In this document: positions 1 to 12,248 of the stretch, piece by piece
Layout: every line of letters begins with the position of its first letter
Position numbering within the stretch: the first letter of the stretch is position 1
Assembly: GCA_026873275.1 (NCBI GenBank)
Contig: JANTUC010000008.1
Location: forward strand, 1,612,001-1,676,000
DNA from: Pseudopithomyces maydicus
Lineage: Eukaryota; Ascomycota; Dothideomycetes; Pleosporales; Didymosphaeriaceae
Direction: 5' to 3'
Length of the DNA stretch: 64,000 nt
Notes under the pieces: generated by a model
Databases searched by the model: none
What the model saw: the letters and a program-made list of their open reading frames with translations, nothing else
Told to the model about the DNA's origin: nothing
Position numbers and translations under genes: made by a program

Positions 1-2166
1 GGGGGTAGTTGTCCGACGGTCCATTACCGTTGGTGGTACGAGTGTCACTCATGACACTGTACAGGTTGCTGGAAGGACCATTTTGACGCTGAGGCGTCGG
101 GTAGCCCGAGTTCCATTGGGTTTGATCAGTCGTGGTCGTGCGTGGGGTTGCACGGCCAGATCCATTCTGATGAGGCGAGCCAGTCATCTCGGGAGAAAGA
201 TGAGGATGTTGACCGGTGATGGGGCCCGATCCTGGAGCCGTGTTGTACGCATATGGTGCTCGATTGCCGTTGTAGGGCGCATTCGAATGTGTGTACTCAT
301 GGTCGGCACCTTCGTCGGCACCATTGGCGTGGTTAACCGAGTCATCATTCGGAGCCATGATCCCGTCGGCAGGCTTCACATCACCCTGATCAGGAGCACG
401 AGAAGGCGGTGCCATCATAGGCTGCGACTGAGTATGGTATTGGGGCGGTTGAGATGGAGGTCCCGAATACATTGGTCTTGAACCGTCGTAGCTCTGAGCT
501 GTCTGATATGACATACCTTGTGGCACAGACCCAGGAGGTGTGCTAGCAGGTGTTGTGGGCACCGAGCGATTGTTGCTCAAACCGGTGTCGATAGACAAGG
601 GCTGGTTTCCTGGAACAGCTTGTACGTTGGCATTGCTCCACTCATACGAACTTCCAGAGTTGCCCATACCCATGATACTCGATGCACTCGTGGGAGGCGT
701 GGGGAAAGTGTGGGCTCTGTCGAGTCCGGGACGTCCCGATGCTGGGTGAGGTTGTATCGAATGCGGTGGCTGGGACATGGCCGCTCCGACAGGGTTGCTC
801 ATTGAGTGGTGGTGGTGTAGCGCGGGGGTTGCGATGTTGTAGGCCCGGCCAGGTACCTGTTAGTCTGCATAGAGTCAGGTCTCCGATTTCGATCAACAGC
901 AGCCATAGCAGCGCCGCCTACACTTGCCCTCGTTTGGTTAGAGGGATGATAAAGCAATGCTCCAATATCGTGGACGAAGAGCGGATATAGTTGCTCCGTA
1001 ATCTTCTCCTTGTTCGCGAACTCGAGGGCTCTTTCGAAGGGAATCCTACGATCGATTAGGCGCGAGTCTGTCCATCAGAGAAGTTACTTACCACACGCCC
1101 TTCAGGTGCATAGGCCCGATCTTGACAACATGTCTCGTTTTTTCACTTTTCAGAATACCATCACGGCGTCCGCGGGTCATTCCTGCAACATTCAGCAGCT
1201 TTGTGCCATTGATCATATGGTTATCTGCACTCGTTAGAAAACTGCATGAAGACGACAAAACTGCATCTGAAGGTAACAGAATGGCTAGTGCTCACCTTCA
1301 CGTCTCGCCACGCATACACCCTTTGCTTCGACTTGGAAGCAAAGACTTCCTTCATCTTCCCACAAAGTAGCAGTCACTCTGGGTTTCATCCCTGGAGGTG
1401 CTATCTGGCCAGTGTGATCGAATGAATGGGGATTACCGTAGCTCTGCGAGCCTGGAAGAGGGGGAGCAGGAGCGGTAGGGGCCATGGCGGGAAGCTGGAT
1501 AGATTGGGGTACCAGTGCGTTGCTCATGGATGAAGTCGCTGGAAGTTGAGACGGAACACCGCCGGGATAGCCATAAGGCTGGTAACCCGAAGGTGCCGAT
1601 CCATACTGAGGTCCTGGAAGAGACATTTGTGGTTGAGAAGGGTAGGCATAGTGCGAGAGCCCTCCCGGTGCGGCCGATCCCGGTGCGTGAGCGGTAGCGG
1701 CAGACATTTGCGATTGATGCACGTCAGGGTACGATTGCATCTGGTTCATGCTGTGATAGCCCTCTGCGGGGTAGCCGTAGCTTTGCTGTGTACCGTACGG
1801 TGAGCCTTGATGCGACTGTACATTCAAGGGCTGACCGTTGCGGTTGCTGAGAGCTTGGGGGACCTGCTCGGGGGAAGGTGTTTTGAAGCCTGGGTTGTGT
1901 CCGTTTACGGAAGCAGAATACGAGGTATTGGAACCGGCACTCCCGTTCTCGATGGAAGAGGCGCTGAACGATCCACCCCGAGGCGACGAGGATGTAGAGG
2001 AGCCGCTCGGATGCGATTGAATCTGAGGAAGGCTCGGTAGACGGTCGGCAGGTACTGTAGGTTTCGTGGAGTAATGGGAGTTGTACCAGGGGTCGACAGG
2101 GCCTCGGGCGTGGACCGACGAAATCGAGGGCAGTGGCTGAGCCAGCTTTACGGTATTTCCAGACAC
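1..2166 (-). CDS. stuA: APSES transcription factor StuA (partial at the left edge, one apparent frameshift)
   Basis: bHLH-like APSES DNA-binding regulator of cell pattern, conidiophore and hyphal development in ascomycetes. Exons run 2166-1296, 1224-1092 and 1045 to beyond position 1, with introns 1225-1295 and 1046-1091 obeying GT-AG. The APSES core starts at about residue 262 (PRVTATLWEDEG), continues through DNHMINGTKLLNVAGMTRGR in exon 2 and ends with FANKEKITEQLYPLFVHDIG in exon 3. Both flanks are Gln/Pro/Ser-rich, as in the family. The start is uncertain: Met at 2166 gives the longest frame, but Met at 1749 (MNQMQSYPDVHQ) resembles the usual N terminus of orthologues, and stuA genes are known for long leaders. 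In exon 3 the frame breaks at the five-base C run (824-828 on +). One extra C joins the APSES side to the LHHHHSMSNPVGA segment and to an open frame as far as position 1. A 59-nt intron is the less likely alternative. Confidence 0.93.
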
Positions 2167-3669
2167 GGTGGAGGTGCTGCTGTGTGATCGAAGAATTCCT
2201 CACGGAAGTTCCTCGAGTCAGTTTCTAGATAGCCGAGAGAATCAATGGTGCGGTCGTCTACAGCAGGCGGTTGCAGGATCTGCGCACGTAGCCGGAGAGA
2301 TAGCTGGTCGGTGTTATAGCTGGACGCGTTATGGGTGCGAGCGAATTCCTTCACCGCAAGTCAGTTTGTTTGTTCGTCAAAAATGGGCGTGGTCGGTCGG
2401 GTGCATGGCGGACCAACGAAACGCGGTCAAACACGTGGGCAAACAAGAGCAAGGGCGACGCGCACACGAGCTCGTGCAGGGCGGAGCGGAGCAGATTCGC
2501 GCGGTGGCGGACATGTGCTTTGATACGGCTCTTCGCGTCGCGCTGCAGATGAGGGTGGTACGAGAATGGTGCGGGTGGAACACTGACCGAGGAATTGCTC
2601 AGGCAAAAATAAGCCGTTCGCACGCGCAGCCGCCGGGTGGGAGGAACTGAACGCTGCAAACAATGCTACACGGTACAGAAAGCACGTCGTTAGGTCGTCG
2701 CGGTCGTAAAGCCGGGAGAGAGTGGGCAAACGAGGATGAAGCTGTTGGCGATGTGGTGTTTTTTTGAATTGTTGATTGGTTCAATATAGGCAAGGAAAGA
2801 GAGCAAGTGCAGGAACGACGAGCAGGCCTAGGAATATCGGGAGGAGCGAGCGGCCACAGGGCACATGCAGTGATGTGGTGGTGGTAGAGATGGTCGTAAC
2901 GTCGTCGTTAACTGCGGGCCGAGCGCTAGTATCGATATGCCAGCTGCAGCGACGGCGCCGAGGGACGGGACAACAACAACACTACTCACGGTGCTGGGTC
3001 AGTAGCTGCGGCGACGACGCAATCAAGAATGGAGAAGAGATGAGTGGACGGGTGGCTGGCTGCATGCACAGGACTTTGGTCCGCCGGTAGAGGACCTGAG
3101 GAGCACCAGCAGCAGCAGCAGGCTTTTCGCGGCTGCGGTGGGGGGGGAGAGCGGATGGTAGAGCGGAGGTGGTTGGGATGTGACCTCTACGCTAGCGCCC
3201 AGCGTCAACCAAACCAGATAGGCGACTGGCGGCTTTGCTGGGGCGAGGCCCGGCTGTCACTGCGAGACGGAACCCAGGGAAAGGCTCTGGGGACAACAGA
3301 AACGTGAGAGAGGATCAGGGACGTACCCAATGGCTCAACAAACCGACACGGCTGGGAGGCGACGTCGTGCCTGCGTGGACGAGTGCTGGTGCTGCGCTGT
3401 GAGGATGTCGTTCTCGACGGCGATGCTGCAGTGCAGGATTCTCTGCAGGCTGGAAAAGCAGGCAGGCCGCAGGCTAAGAGGGCTGACGGAGCCAGGCGAG
3501 TGCGCACAGCCCGCCGTGCAATCCGGCCGGGGTGGCTCTCTTTTCGTGGACGGGGTGACCAGGGCCTTCGCGCTCGCGAACAGCCTGTGCGCACCAAGGC
3601 CGCTGGGGGGGAGGGGGTGCGTGTGTGTGTGTGGGCGCTGGGTGGAGCTGCTGCGTGGGCGGGACGGCG

Positions 3670-3742
3670 CGCAACAGGACAGGACAGGACAGGGCAGGAC
3701 AGGGCAGGGCAGGACAGGACAGGACAGGACAGGACAGGAGCG
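3670..3742. repeat. (ACAGG)n pentanucleotide microsatellite
   Basis: About 14 units of ACAGG with interspersed GGCAGG variants, lying in the gene-free tract upstream of stuA. Three more units (CCTGT orientation) occur at 43500-43519 upstream of the NAD-GDH gene. Confidence 0.9.
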
Positions 3743-5619
3743 CACAGGACGGAGCTGCAGCGCTGCGGATGTCGATGCTGGCCGGCCGATGGACGACGAG
3801 GCGGTTCTGCAGGCGGGCGAGGCAGGTGCGCTGTGGCTAAAGGACGGGTGGTGGAGATCTCTGGGGACGCTCACGGCAGGCGTCGAGCAGCCCGTCCGGA
3901 CCAGCGACAATCTAAAATCAATTCGGGCTTGGTGGGAGGCGTGAGCAAGAGGATCAGAGGGGTGGCCGGCGTGCGCACCATGCCTGGGCCGAGAGGTGAG
4001 TCCCGTGAAGAGGCAGAGCCCGTTTCGCACTGGGGGCACGGACTGGATGATCGCGCGCTGACTGGGCTGGATCCGCAGACAAGGGCAGCGGGATGGGGGA
4101 CGGCGACAGGGACAGGCCCGCTCGGGCAAGCAGCCAGCAGCTGCACGCAAGCGAGGCCCTCCTCCGCCAGCGCCCTCAGCCACCTGGCGGCGAGACGGCC
4201 AGAGCACTGAGCGAGCAGCAGGGTACGTGGACACGAGGGAGAGGGCTGGGCTGGCGGCGGGCGGGCGGGCTGGCTGGCGGGCGTGCATCCACCGTGTCGA
4301 GCGAGTGCGCGCCCGCTCGCTGGGCAACGTCGGCCCCTCCTGCTGCGCTGCGCTGCGCTGCTGCTGCTGCTTGTTCACTGCGCTCCCAGCGCCCAGCTCT
4401 CCCAGCTCCCAGAACCACCAAAAGCAGCGCGTCCGTCCAGCGAGCGAACAGCAGCTGGCCGCTGGCGCTGGCGTCGGCTGGGGTCCCGATAGGGACTGGA
4501 CGGCTGAATGGGTGCCGGCCACTCACACGGCGCGGAGAAATTCCTGGCCTGCGCGAACCGAACTGCTATCGCAATCGCCCAAGGGTCGCCCGCTGCCTCA
4601 GGCGCCCTTCCGGCCCCCGTGCAAACTGGCACGGATGGCCTGACGCCCTCGCAATCATGATGCTGTGTGCTGCCCTCCTGGGCCCTAGGGGTCCATTTCT
4701 CGTTGAGAGGCCGGCGCAGGTGATCGGAGATGAACCCTGTCCGAAACGTTTTCACAGCGGGCCCAGATCACCGCGCCTGCTGCGAGTCAACAATCGGCCG
4801 TGGCAGCGCTGCCCACGGTCGTCGCGGCGATGGATGATGCCAACCATGCCAACTGCCGTCCACGTCCTTCGCCCGTCTTGCCCCATTCAAGACGGGCCTG
4901 GATGCTTCGGGCAGGCAGGCCAACAGCGCTGCGAGCACCGCGACGTGCGGTGGGTGCTCCACCTCAGGCTAAATGCCCACACGCTGCCTCCAACGACGGC
5001 CGCAGGGATGGCGGCGCAAGACGAGCGGGATGGACGGACGGCAGGCCGTGCCCGCGCAGCCTTGGCCTGGGTGCCGCAGACCAGGCGGGCTGTGTGGTTG
5101 GGTGGCTGCGTTTCGTAGACCGACGACCTGGACGGAAGAGGGCCACGAAGCTGCCTTCACAGACGCCGGTGCGCTTCCAGCGGAGACGCTCCCCAGCCGA
5201 CAATGGTGCAACGTGGAGTCTCGTCGCGCTCTGTCAGCCAGCTCGCCCGCCCCAGCACTTCCCAGCGCTCCCAATCAGCCAGCGCCTCGACGACATGGAG
5301 ACGGTCCAAGGGGGGCCACGACTGGCCGACGCGCCGCGACCTGGAGACGCTTCCTGGGCCAAACGTGCCGGTTGTACCACGGCCTTGGGGTTGGACGTGG
5401 GACGCCGTGGAGCATGATAGGACACGGCTGTTGCGGTGTGGGCGATGTGCTGGCGCGACTAGCTGCTTCGAGGGCCACGGCAAAGTCACGCCTGGCGGCC
5501 TCCAATCCTTCCTCGCGCACACAGGACCTCCAATATTCGCAACTCGTGTCTTGCTGGCCGTCAACCATCGTGTCCTGGGACCACAGGCTCCGGATGCGTC
5601 TTGGCCAGCGAGTGTCGTC

Positions 5620-5653
5620 ACCCCGTCACCCCGTCACCCCGTCGCCCCGTCAC
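5620..5653. repeat. Short CCCCGTCA tandem repeat
   Basis: Four imperfect copies of an 8-nt unit (CCCCGTCA, one with CCCCGTCG) in non-coding sequence. Confidence 0.7.
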
Positions 5654-5957
5654 CTGATTCATGATTCACAGCACGGAGCACCCTCAGCCTGAGCGCCCAT
5701 GCGCTCGCCATGCGAACTGTGTCCGTAGCGGCCGCCAGGCCAGCCACACGTCGCCGCACCGTCATCTACCCAGCCTCACGCTGCCTCCATGAACAGCATG
5801 AGCCCCCGGTAGCCGCGCTCAAATCCTCTAACCACTCGCGCCCTTCCATCCTGGAGACGGCGCCTTGTGAGACGTGGCGAGACGCCCCCAAAGCAGCCGG
5901 CGTCCTCTCACGCCTGTGCGACCACTGCCGGCATCATATGGCTGTTGTCAATGCCCA

Positions 5958-5969
5958 CCCCCCCCCCCC
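5958..5969. repeat. Poly-C run of 12
   Basis: Twelve consecutive C immediately before an alternating CG stretch, in non-coding sequence. It shows that long C runs are not universally collapsed in this assembly, which matters for judging the homopolymer breaks in genes. Confidence 0.9.
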
Positions 5970-6118
5970 GCGCGCGAGATGGCCTCTGCTCGGAAACACA
6001 AAGCTCCCACGGCAGGACATTGGAGCAACCAACCCCCGGCGTCTTTGAGGTGCCACGACAAAAGTCTTCCCAAGCGACCCACTGACTTGTGTAAGTACAG
6101 CAAGTAATTATGCTTGAC

Positions 6119-6142
6119 CTGTACTGTGCTGTACTGTACTGT
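6119..6142. repeat. CTGTA-type palindromic pentamer repeat
   Basis: Tandem CTGTA/CTGTG pentamers containing several overlapping GTAC palindromes. No gene context or function can be assigned. Confidence 0.6.
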
Positions 6143-6954
6143 ACACGGGCGCAACAGCAAGTGATACCATGCTCGCGTGGGCTACGATCAACTGCACAAT
6201 CGAAAATAAACGTGCATTGCGCATCCGGCGCCATGTAGGAAGCGGGTCGGGGCAAGGCGCGCAACCATCCGTCTCTACATGATACTTGCTGACCACCCTC
6301 GTGGCGGAATCAGGAAACTCGATATTAACAGTTAGCGATGGGGACCGGCCATGTCGACGACCGAGCCACCCACAGGCAGACCGTTGTCGACTCCCGTCCG
6401 CGATCCGGGCGTGGAGAAGAGACTGGAGGGATCAGAAGAGGCCTCCGGTATCAGGTCAGATTCCCCAATCCAATGTGTCCTCTCTCGTAATGGAACCGAG
6501 CGTGGGGACCGTGTTCTTGTCCGTCCAACAGAAGGAGTGCAATCTAGAATCGGAATCCGTAGGACCACTGTGCTCTGACGATAGCCGAGCAGAATCTCCC
6601 ACGGTGCCGTCGTCCAATGTACTGTACACTACAACTGAAACTGCACTTGCCCGGCACTCCCCCACAGCTGAGCGCCTCTGCGAGCTGTCCACGTCCGTTC
6701 CAGAAGGCTCAACGTCGAGCCTTGCCGTCGAGACCACCTGTAATGTGTCGGCCTGTGTTCCTGCAGCTGTGAGGCCATCCCGCAAATACGGGCTTATGCC
6801 CAGGCGCTACATGGATCTTCATTGGTGACATGCACGACGGGTAAGTGCAGCTGGGACATGCGTGTGATGGAGCTCCATCCCTGCTCCGCAACGCTCGGCC
6901 TGTACCCCTCCTTTGCGCGCGGTGCTTGCATCCACCCTCAAGCGTGACCTTGAC

Positions 6955-6989
6955 CAGAGACAGAGACAGAGACAGAGACGGAGACGGTG
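6955..6989. repeat. (GACAGA)n microsatellite
   Basis: Hexanucleotide GACAGA units grading into GACGGA, in the gene-free tract. Confidence 0.7.
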
Positions 6990-9900
6990 ACACGCAAACT
7001 CTGTCCTCTCGCTACGCAACGCGGCGCAGCAGCCTCTTCGTCATTCGCACAGCGTCAGACCCTCGGCCGCCCCCCACCTCGACTCTTCCCACGGCCGCTG
7101 CCATCCATGTGCTGGATGGGGTTGCGGCACCATGAACAGCAGATCGACAGTCGATTGCTTCCTGCCAATCACCGGCGGCCACGTCGAGTGCAGCGGAGCC
7201 GTTATCGGGCCTTGACAAGCCATGCAACACGGACCAGCTCCTTGCAGCCTGTAAGACCAGGATTCGAGAGCATCCCGCGATTGGCAGCTCGCCGGCTCGC
7301 CTTTCCCTCCACCGATGGATGGCCCGCTCGCACTCCTTCGTGCCACCAACTCGCTACTTCAGTTATCTAGCGTGCTTCGCGGGTCCATAGTTATCTCCAT
7401 CAGTCTGAGAGGGCACTTTGGAGCCTCTTGCGCGTCCTTGCACCTGGCTCTGCTGTCCCAGTTCTGCCGAACGACCCCTCAGTGCTGCCATGGCTAACAA
7501 ATGGTCCTCTTCACCGCTATTCTATTCCTGTAATCGGGTATGCGCTTCGATGGGGTCGCAAGGATCATCCAATATAGCACTTCCAGCGAGCATGGGTTCG
7601 ACACGCAGGCGCAGAGTCGTGCCGCATACCTACCTCGTCCTGCTCGCTCACCCTCTCTCGCTCCTCTGGCACCGGCACCGCGGATGGGCTTGAGCTTTCT
7701 CGTATTGGCAGCAGACGCTGCTGTTCACATAGCTGCGAACTGCGCTGCACATCTGCCGGTGACGGTGCAAGCCAGAGGCAGAGACGTACATCCGCTGCAC
7801 ACATCCTGCCTGCTGCCAACTTGCAGAGCAGAAGCGAAAAGGCGGCTCTGCTTCCCGCATCGGCACGACATCGCTACGTGCATCACATGCGCCCGTGGCC
7901 GTTGCTTCAGGGTCCACTGCAGTCCATCAAAAAACAAGACGGCTCGTCGGTAAGCTTGCAACGAAATGCAAGAAGATGTTTTTTTGTTCCGAGCCGAGGC
8001 CAAGCCCAAGCCTCACGCTCCGTCTGAACACGCGTTCTAAGAATTGCCTCGGCGGAGTATTGCTTGCGGCTTGGTCAGGATGCTCCATGTCTGCATTCTG
8101 CCTGTTCATGCGCGCGTGGATGGATGGCATGAAAAAGCACAGAGCCCAGATCGCTGGTACATCGATCCGCCATGCGGCCGCGGGAAGCATTTGCCCGCAA
8201 CGCCAAAGCTCCAGACGAGCTCTTGTCGAGATTGAATACGCGGTTGATTGATTCCCAGCGCCTAGCCCATGCCGGACGCGAGGGTGCGATATTTCCTAAG
8301 CGCCATTGCACTATAGGTAGAATGAGCTACTTCCATCTAGGGCATTCCTGGGTATTGTTCAGTGCGCCATCCAACTCAACAATTTCCGACTACGGGAGCT
8401 GTCTACTACCTGAGCGTTTCAGGATCGCGGTACCATCCACCATGTAACAACAACTTTCAATATTGATCCTCTTGGCGTTCTACACTATCGTACCATGCTC
8501 CTGCCATCTCAGTCATTCCCCCGTGCCGTCTTTCCACCAAAACAAAAAACACTCATTTTCCGACAGTCAACACTTCTCCATACAGGATGGCGCAAGCACG
8601 TACTGCGGTTACGTTCCGGCCTAAACGTCCTAAACGTCGCAACAATACTCGTCTCCAAAGTCCGCCAGGCTACCATGGTTGATGTGGACTGGCGTGGGCT
8701 CCACTCGGCGCCTATGCGACGGAGTCCACCGTTTGGCTCGCGTGTAAACTACTCGAAGCAGCTAACAGCGCTACTCAGTCAACTAGGCGTCTCGTACCAA
8801 GAAAAAATATTCTGCCACCTTCGTAGCGCCCGTCGTTTTGACCACCAAAGCGTTGACAGCATTGAGTTCAATGCCTCCTGTCTGGGGTGCATACATCAGA
8901 AAGCTTAATTTGCCCACAGCACGCCAAACCATGGTTCTCAACTGTCGATACATACGTACGTCGATGCCAGAGATAAATGTTTCACGCCACCCAGAAGTTT
9001 TGGACCAGCCCAACGTTTCCTCTGCGCTGATTGCTCGGGTGAACCATTCTACCTTCCTCCCTTCCCATGGCAAGCCCCTTGGCACTTCTCAACAGGCCCG
9101 TTGAAAACAGTCCGGTTCGAATCTCGGTCGGCTACTAGACCCATGGACCCGTATAAACCGTCCAAGCACGTGAACTCCGGCTCGCGGCGCAACGCTCAGC
9201 GAACCTCTGTGGGCTCCCAGAATTGATGACGTGGAAACATGCAAATTAACGCAGCGCCGTTAGCCGGTGATCCACTGTGCATGCGCAAGTGTCAACGCGC
9301 AACGTACCCGGCGCGATAGTGGACAATCGCGGGCGTTGGTGCGCTGCATGATTCAGCCCTCGTCGCTCAGGGACAGCTGCGTCGGCCCTCCTCAATTGTC
9401 CATGGGCGTATCATGGCCTCCTCTGCGATTCTGTCTTCGGTCGCGAAGCGCCTCTGGCTAGTTGCTCTCGAGAGGCTCAATCACCCACATACACACATGT
9501 ACATTTTGAGAACAGGTTAACAACGCGTATATTTATGTGTGCGCATGTCTTTGCGTGTGCATGGCATCTCATCTGGTGCGGCCGGCTTGCATGCTGCAGC
9601 CTCCGTAGCCGAGCGCCCCAAATTCGTGCATTCGCAACGCGGGGTGCGTCACGTGCCGGGACCTGCCTCACTACCCATGTACAGCGAGCGCGCCTGAGAA
9701 ACGCGGTATGTATGGAGTACATACAACTTCGCAGCGCCTTGCCTGTCATTCAGTCGCAGTATCACAATCCAATCGAGGTGGCAAGGCCACCATCATTCAT
9801 TAGTTCAGCACCGACCAACGCAGAGGCTAGCACCACTATTTACTGAATCAGGCAGTCCATAACGTGAATAGATCATTTCGCATGTTGCAAGCACAGGTGC

Positions 9901-10437
9901 AGCGTGGACCTTCTATCTAAGTACATACGCAACCCTGTCCTATGGTGCCTAAGAGTCCATCATGAGAGGCCCCCCAGCCACTGGTCCATGTCAAATCTCG
10001 TTCTGGGCATGACAGAGTTTTGTGTATACTCTCGTTACGGCCGCTGCCCCCATGTGAAGTCTGTGTGACGCAAGGCTGTTCGCCTAGACTACTGCTTTTT
10101 CGTGCCACCCCTCGTCGCCCAACATGTAAAACCCTCTGTGGCGCCTGGTGCAGCATCGCTGTCACAGCTCGGAGCGAGGTATACCGCCCGTCCTTGGAGC
10201 GGGCTTTTGCTTCTGTCGTTCTGTTTCGGGGCCCTCCACGTACGTACATAATTACGTGCGTACTTTGGCTTCGTAGCCACTTTGGTGCTCGTCGTTGATG
10301 CGGGGAAAGCTTCACCGCCAAATTATCGAGATTCGTTAAGAATACGAGTGAGAGGTTTTTATTTTTATTCTCAAGAGAGTACCTGTCTGGGGCAATTGCG
10401 CTGAGGGGGAGATCAAGCATCTGAATCACGCGTACCT

Positions 10438-12248
10438 GTGCAATCGAACATGTCATCCGTCGCCAATTTACTATCTCTTACAATCCTCTTCTGCGTCCTC
10501 GTCCCCATCTTGCGCCAATTGCAATGCCTCCACCACAACTACCAGGCCGCTAAGCGAACCGGTCTTCACGTTGTCGTCGTCCCCGTAGACCCCTACGGCA
10601 CGTTCTGGCAGATTTCCTCGCAGCTGTGCGCCCCTCTGATCAAAAACTTCGAGTGGTGCCGCATCCTCTCCGCGACGTGGACCTGGGAAGATGGCTCCAA
10701 GCGGCACGACAAGTACGGCGAGACCTTCATCGTGGCCAGCCCGGCGCGCAACATCGTCTTCACGAGCGACAAGGTGGCCGTGGAGGAGGCGCTGAAGAAG
10801 ATCAAGTCGTGGGTGAAACCCAAGCTGTACGAGAGCATGGATTTCTACGGCAAGAACGTCGACACGGTGAACGGCGAGGACTGGAGTCGCCACCGCAAGA
10901 TCACAGCCCCGTGCTTCAACGAGCGCGTCTCGGGCTTCGTCTGGGAAGAGACGCTCCGCCAGGCGCAGGCCATGCTGGACCACTGGCTCGCGCAGCCAGC
11001 CGGCAACGTCTCCCGCATGGTCGACGACACGCGCATCATCGCCCTGCACGTCCTGTACGCCGCGGGCTTCGGCGTCCAGCACGACTTCCACGCAGGCGTC
11101 CGCAAGCCTGCGCCAGGCCACCAGCTCTCGCACCGCGACGCCCTCATGACCATCCTAAACAACCTGATAACCATCATCATCATCGCGCCGCAGGAAGGCT
11201 TCCTCTCCAAAATCCCCTCCCTCTGCACGGCGCGCGTGAAGAAATGCCTCCTCGCCCTCCGCGAGTTCCGCCAGTACACCAACGAGGCCATTGCCTCCGA
11301 GCGCGCTCTCCTCAAGCAGGGGCTCGCGGCCCAGAAACCAAATCTCATCAGCACGCTCATCCGGACGTCGGACGCGGCCAAGGCCGAGGGCATCCATGCC
11401 ATGGCGCAGTTGTCGGACGACGAGATCAAGGGGAATATCTTTATTTTTAATCTCGCGGGGCACGATACCACGGCGAACACGCTGGCGTATGCGTTTGCGT
11501 TGCTGGCGGTTCATAGCGAGGTGCAGGCGTGGGTGGTGGAGGAGATTGACGAGGTGCTGGGGGAGGGAGAGGGGGTGTATGAGGAGGCGCATCCGAGGTT
11601 GAAGCGGGTGTTGGCTGTCATGGTATGTTTGTCTTTCCATCTCTCCATCCACCAACTACCCTTCACCCTTCTCACCATGTCCCACCCACAAAATCGCTAA
11701 CCCCACCCACCGCAGTACGAAACCCTCCGCCTCTACGGCCCCGTCCCCCAAATCCCCCGCACCCCTTCCACCCCCCATCTCACTCTCCCCCTCTCCCACC
11801 CCCCTCACACCATCACCCTGCCCCCCTCCACAGACCTCACCCTCAACATCCACGCCATGCACACCTCGGCGTCAAACTTTCCGGACCCGGATACGTGGCG
11901 TCCTTCGCGCTGGATCAGCACATCCCCCTCGGGCGCCCTTTCGGACGAGAAGTTACTCCCCCAGAGCACACCGGCGCGGCCTTCGCAGCGTGGGCCGGCG
12001 GCCCGAGGGTGTGCCCGGGCATGAAGTTTTCGCAGGTGGAGTTTGTGGGGGTGGTGAGTCGGGTGCTTAGGGGGGTAGGGTGGTTCCTGTGTTGAAGGGG
12101 GTGGGGGGAAGGGGGAGGAAGAGGGGAGGAGGATGAGGAAGAGGCGAGGAGGGTGTTGAACGGGTTGGTGAGGGATAGTTGGCAGGTTGGGGCGACGATT
12201 TCGATGAGGAGGCCGGAGGAGGTGTGGGTCGGGGTTAGGAGGAGGTAG
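10438..12248 (+). CDS. Cytochrome P450 monooxygenase (3' part broken at C/G runs)
   Basis: Microsomal haem-thiolate monooxygenase; the substrate cannot be deduced. Exon 1 is 10438-11622, the intron 11623-11715 and exon 2 11716-12248. An N-terminal membrane anchor (residues about 6-25) is followed by the I-helix AGHDTT (340-345), the ExxR motif ETLR (397-400), the PxxW-type segment FPDPDTWRPSRW and the haem loop FAAWAGGPRVCPG with the Cys ligand near residue 495. The haem loop lies one frame away from the ExxR part. The switch occurs at the C5 run 11958-11962. The C-terminal tail, ending VWVGVRRR and the stop at 12246-12248, needs further single-base additions in the G runs 12070-12075, 12103-12108 and 12111-12115. 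With these the protein is about 573 aa, normal for the family. The second Met, at 10450, is an equally good start. I favour base-calling error, but a recent pseudogene is possible for this gene because it has several breaks. Confidence 0.85.

Larger units (their letters stand above)
2167..10437. other. 8.3-kb gene-free tract upstream of stuA and the P450 gene
   Basis: I find no protein I recognise and no convincing tRNA here. Long frames exist on both strands around 3.3-5.7 kb (up to 395 codons), but they overlap each other, are GC-driven and rich in Ala/Arg/Pro/Ser, and carry no domain, so I treat them as spurious. The tract holds the promoter and leader of stuA (right-to-left), the P450 promoter at the far end, and several simple repeats listed separately. 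It may contain long noncoding transcripts or upstream stuA exons that cannot be proven from sequence alone. Confidence 0.6.

Noticed and set aside
2324..2331. StuA response-element matches (WCGCGWNM) such as 2324-2331, 8030-8037 and 10428-10435
   Set aside because: The degenerate motif is expected several times by chance in 8 kb, so these sites are not evidence of autoregulation.
3335..5692. Long overlapping frames of 200-395 codons on both strands
   Set aside because: They overlap each other in several frames, are low-complexity Ala/Arg/Pro/Ser products of high GC, contain no domain and have no plausible splice context.
6286..6828. 180-codon frame (+)
   Set aside because: Ser/Thr/Arg-rich with no family resemblance; an antisense and a third-frame ORF of similar quality overlap it.
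9061..9136. tRNA-like B box (GGTTCGAATC) near 9113
   Set aside because: The T stem has a mismatch, no matching acceptor stem or D arm is found about 70 nt upstream, so it is not a tRNA.
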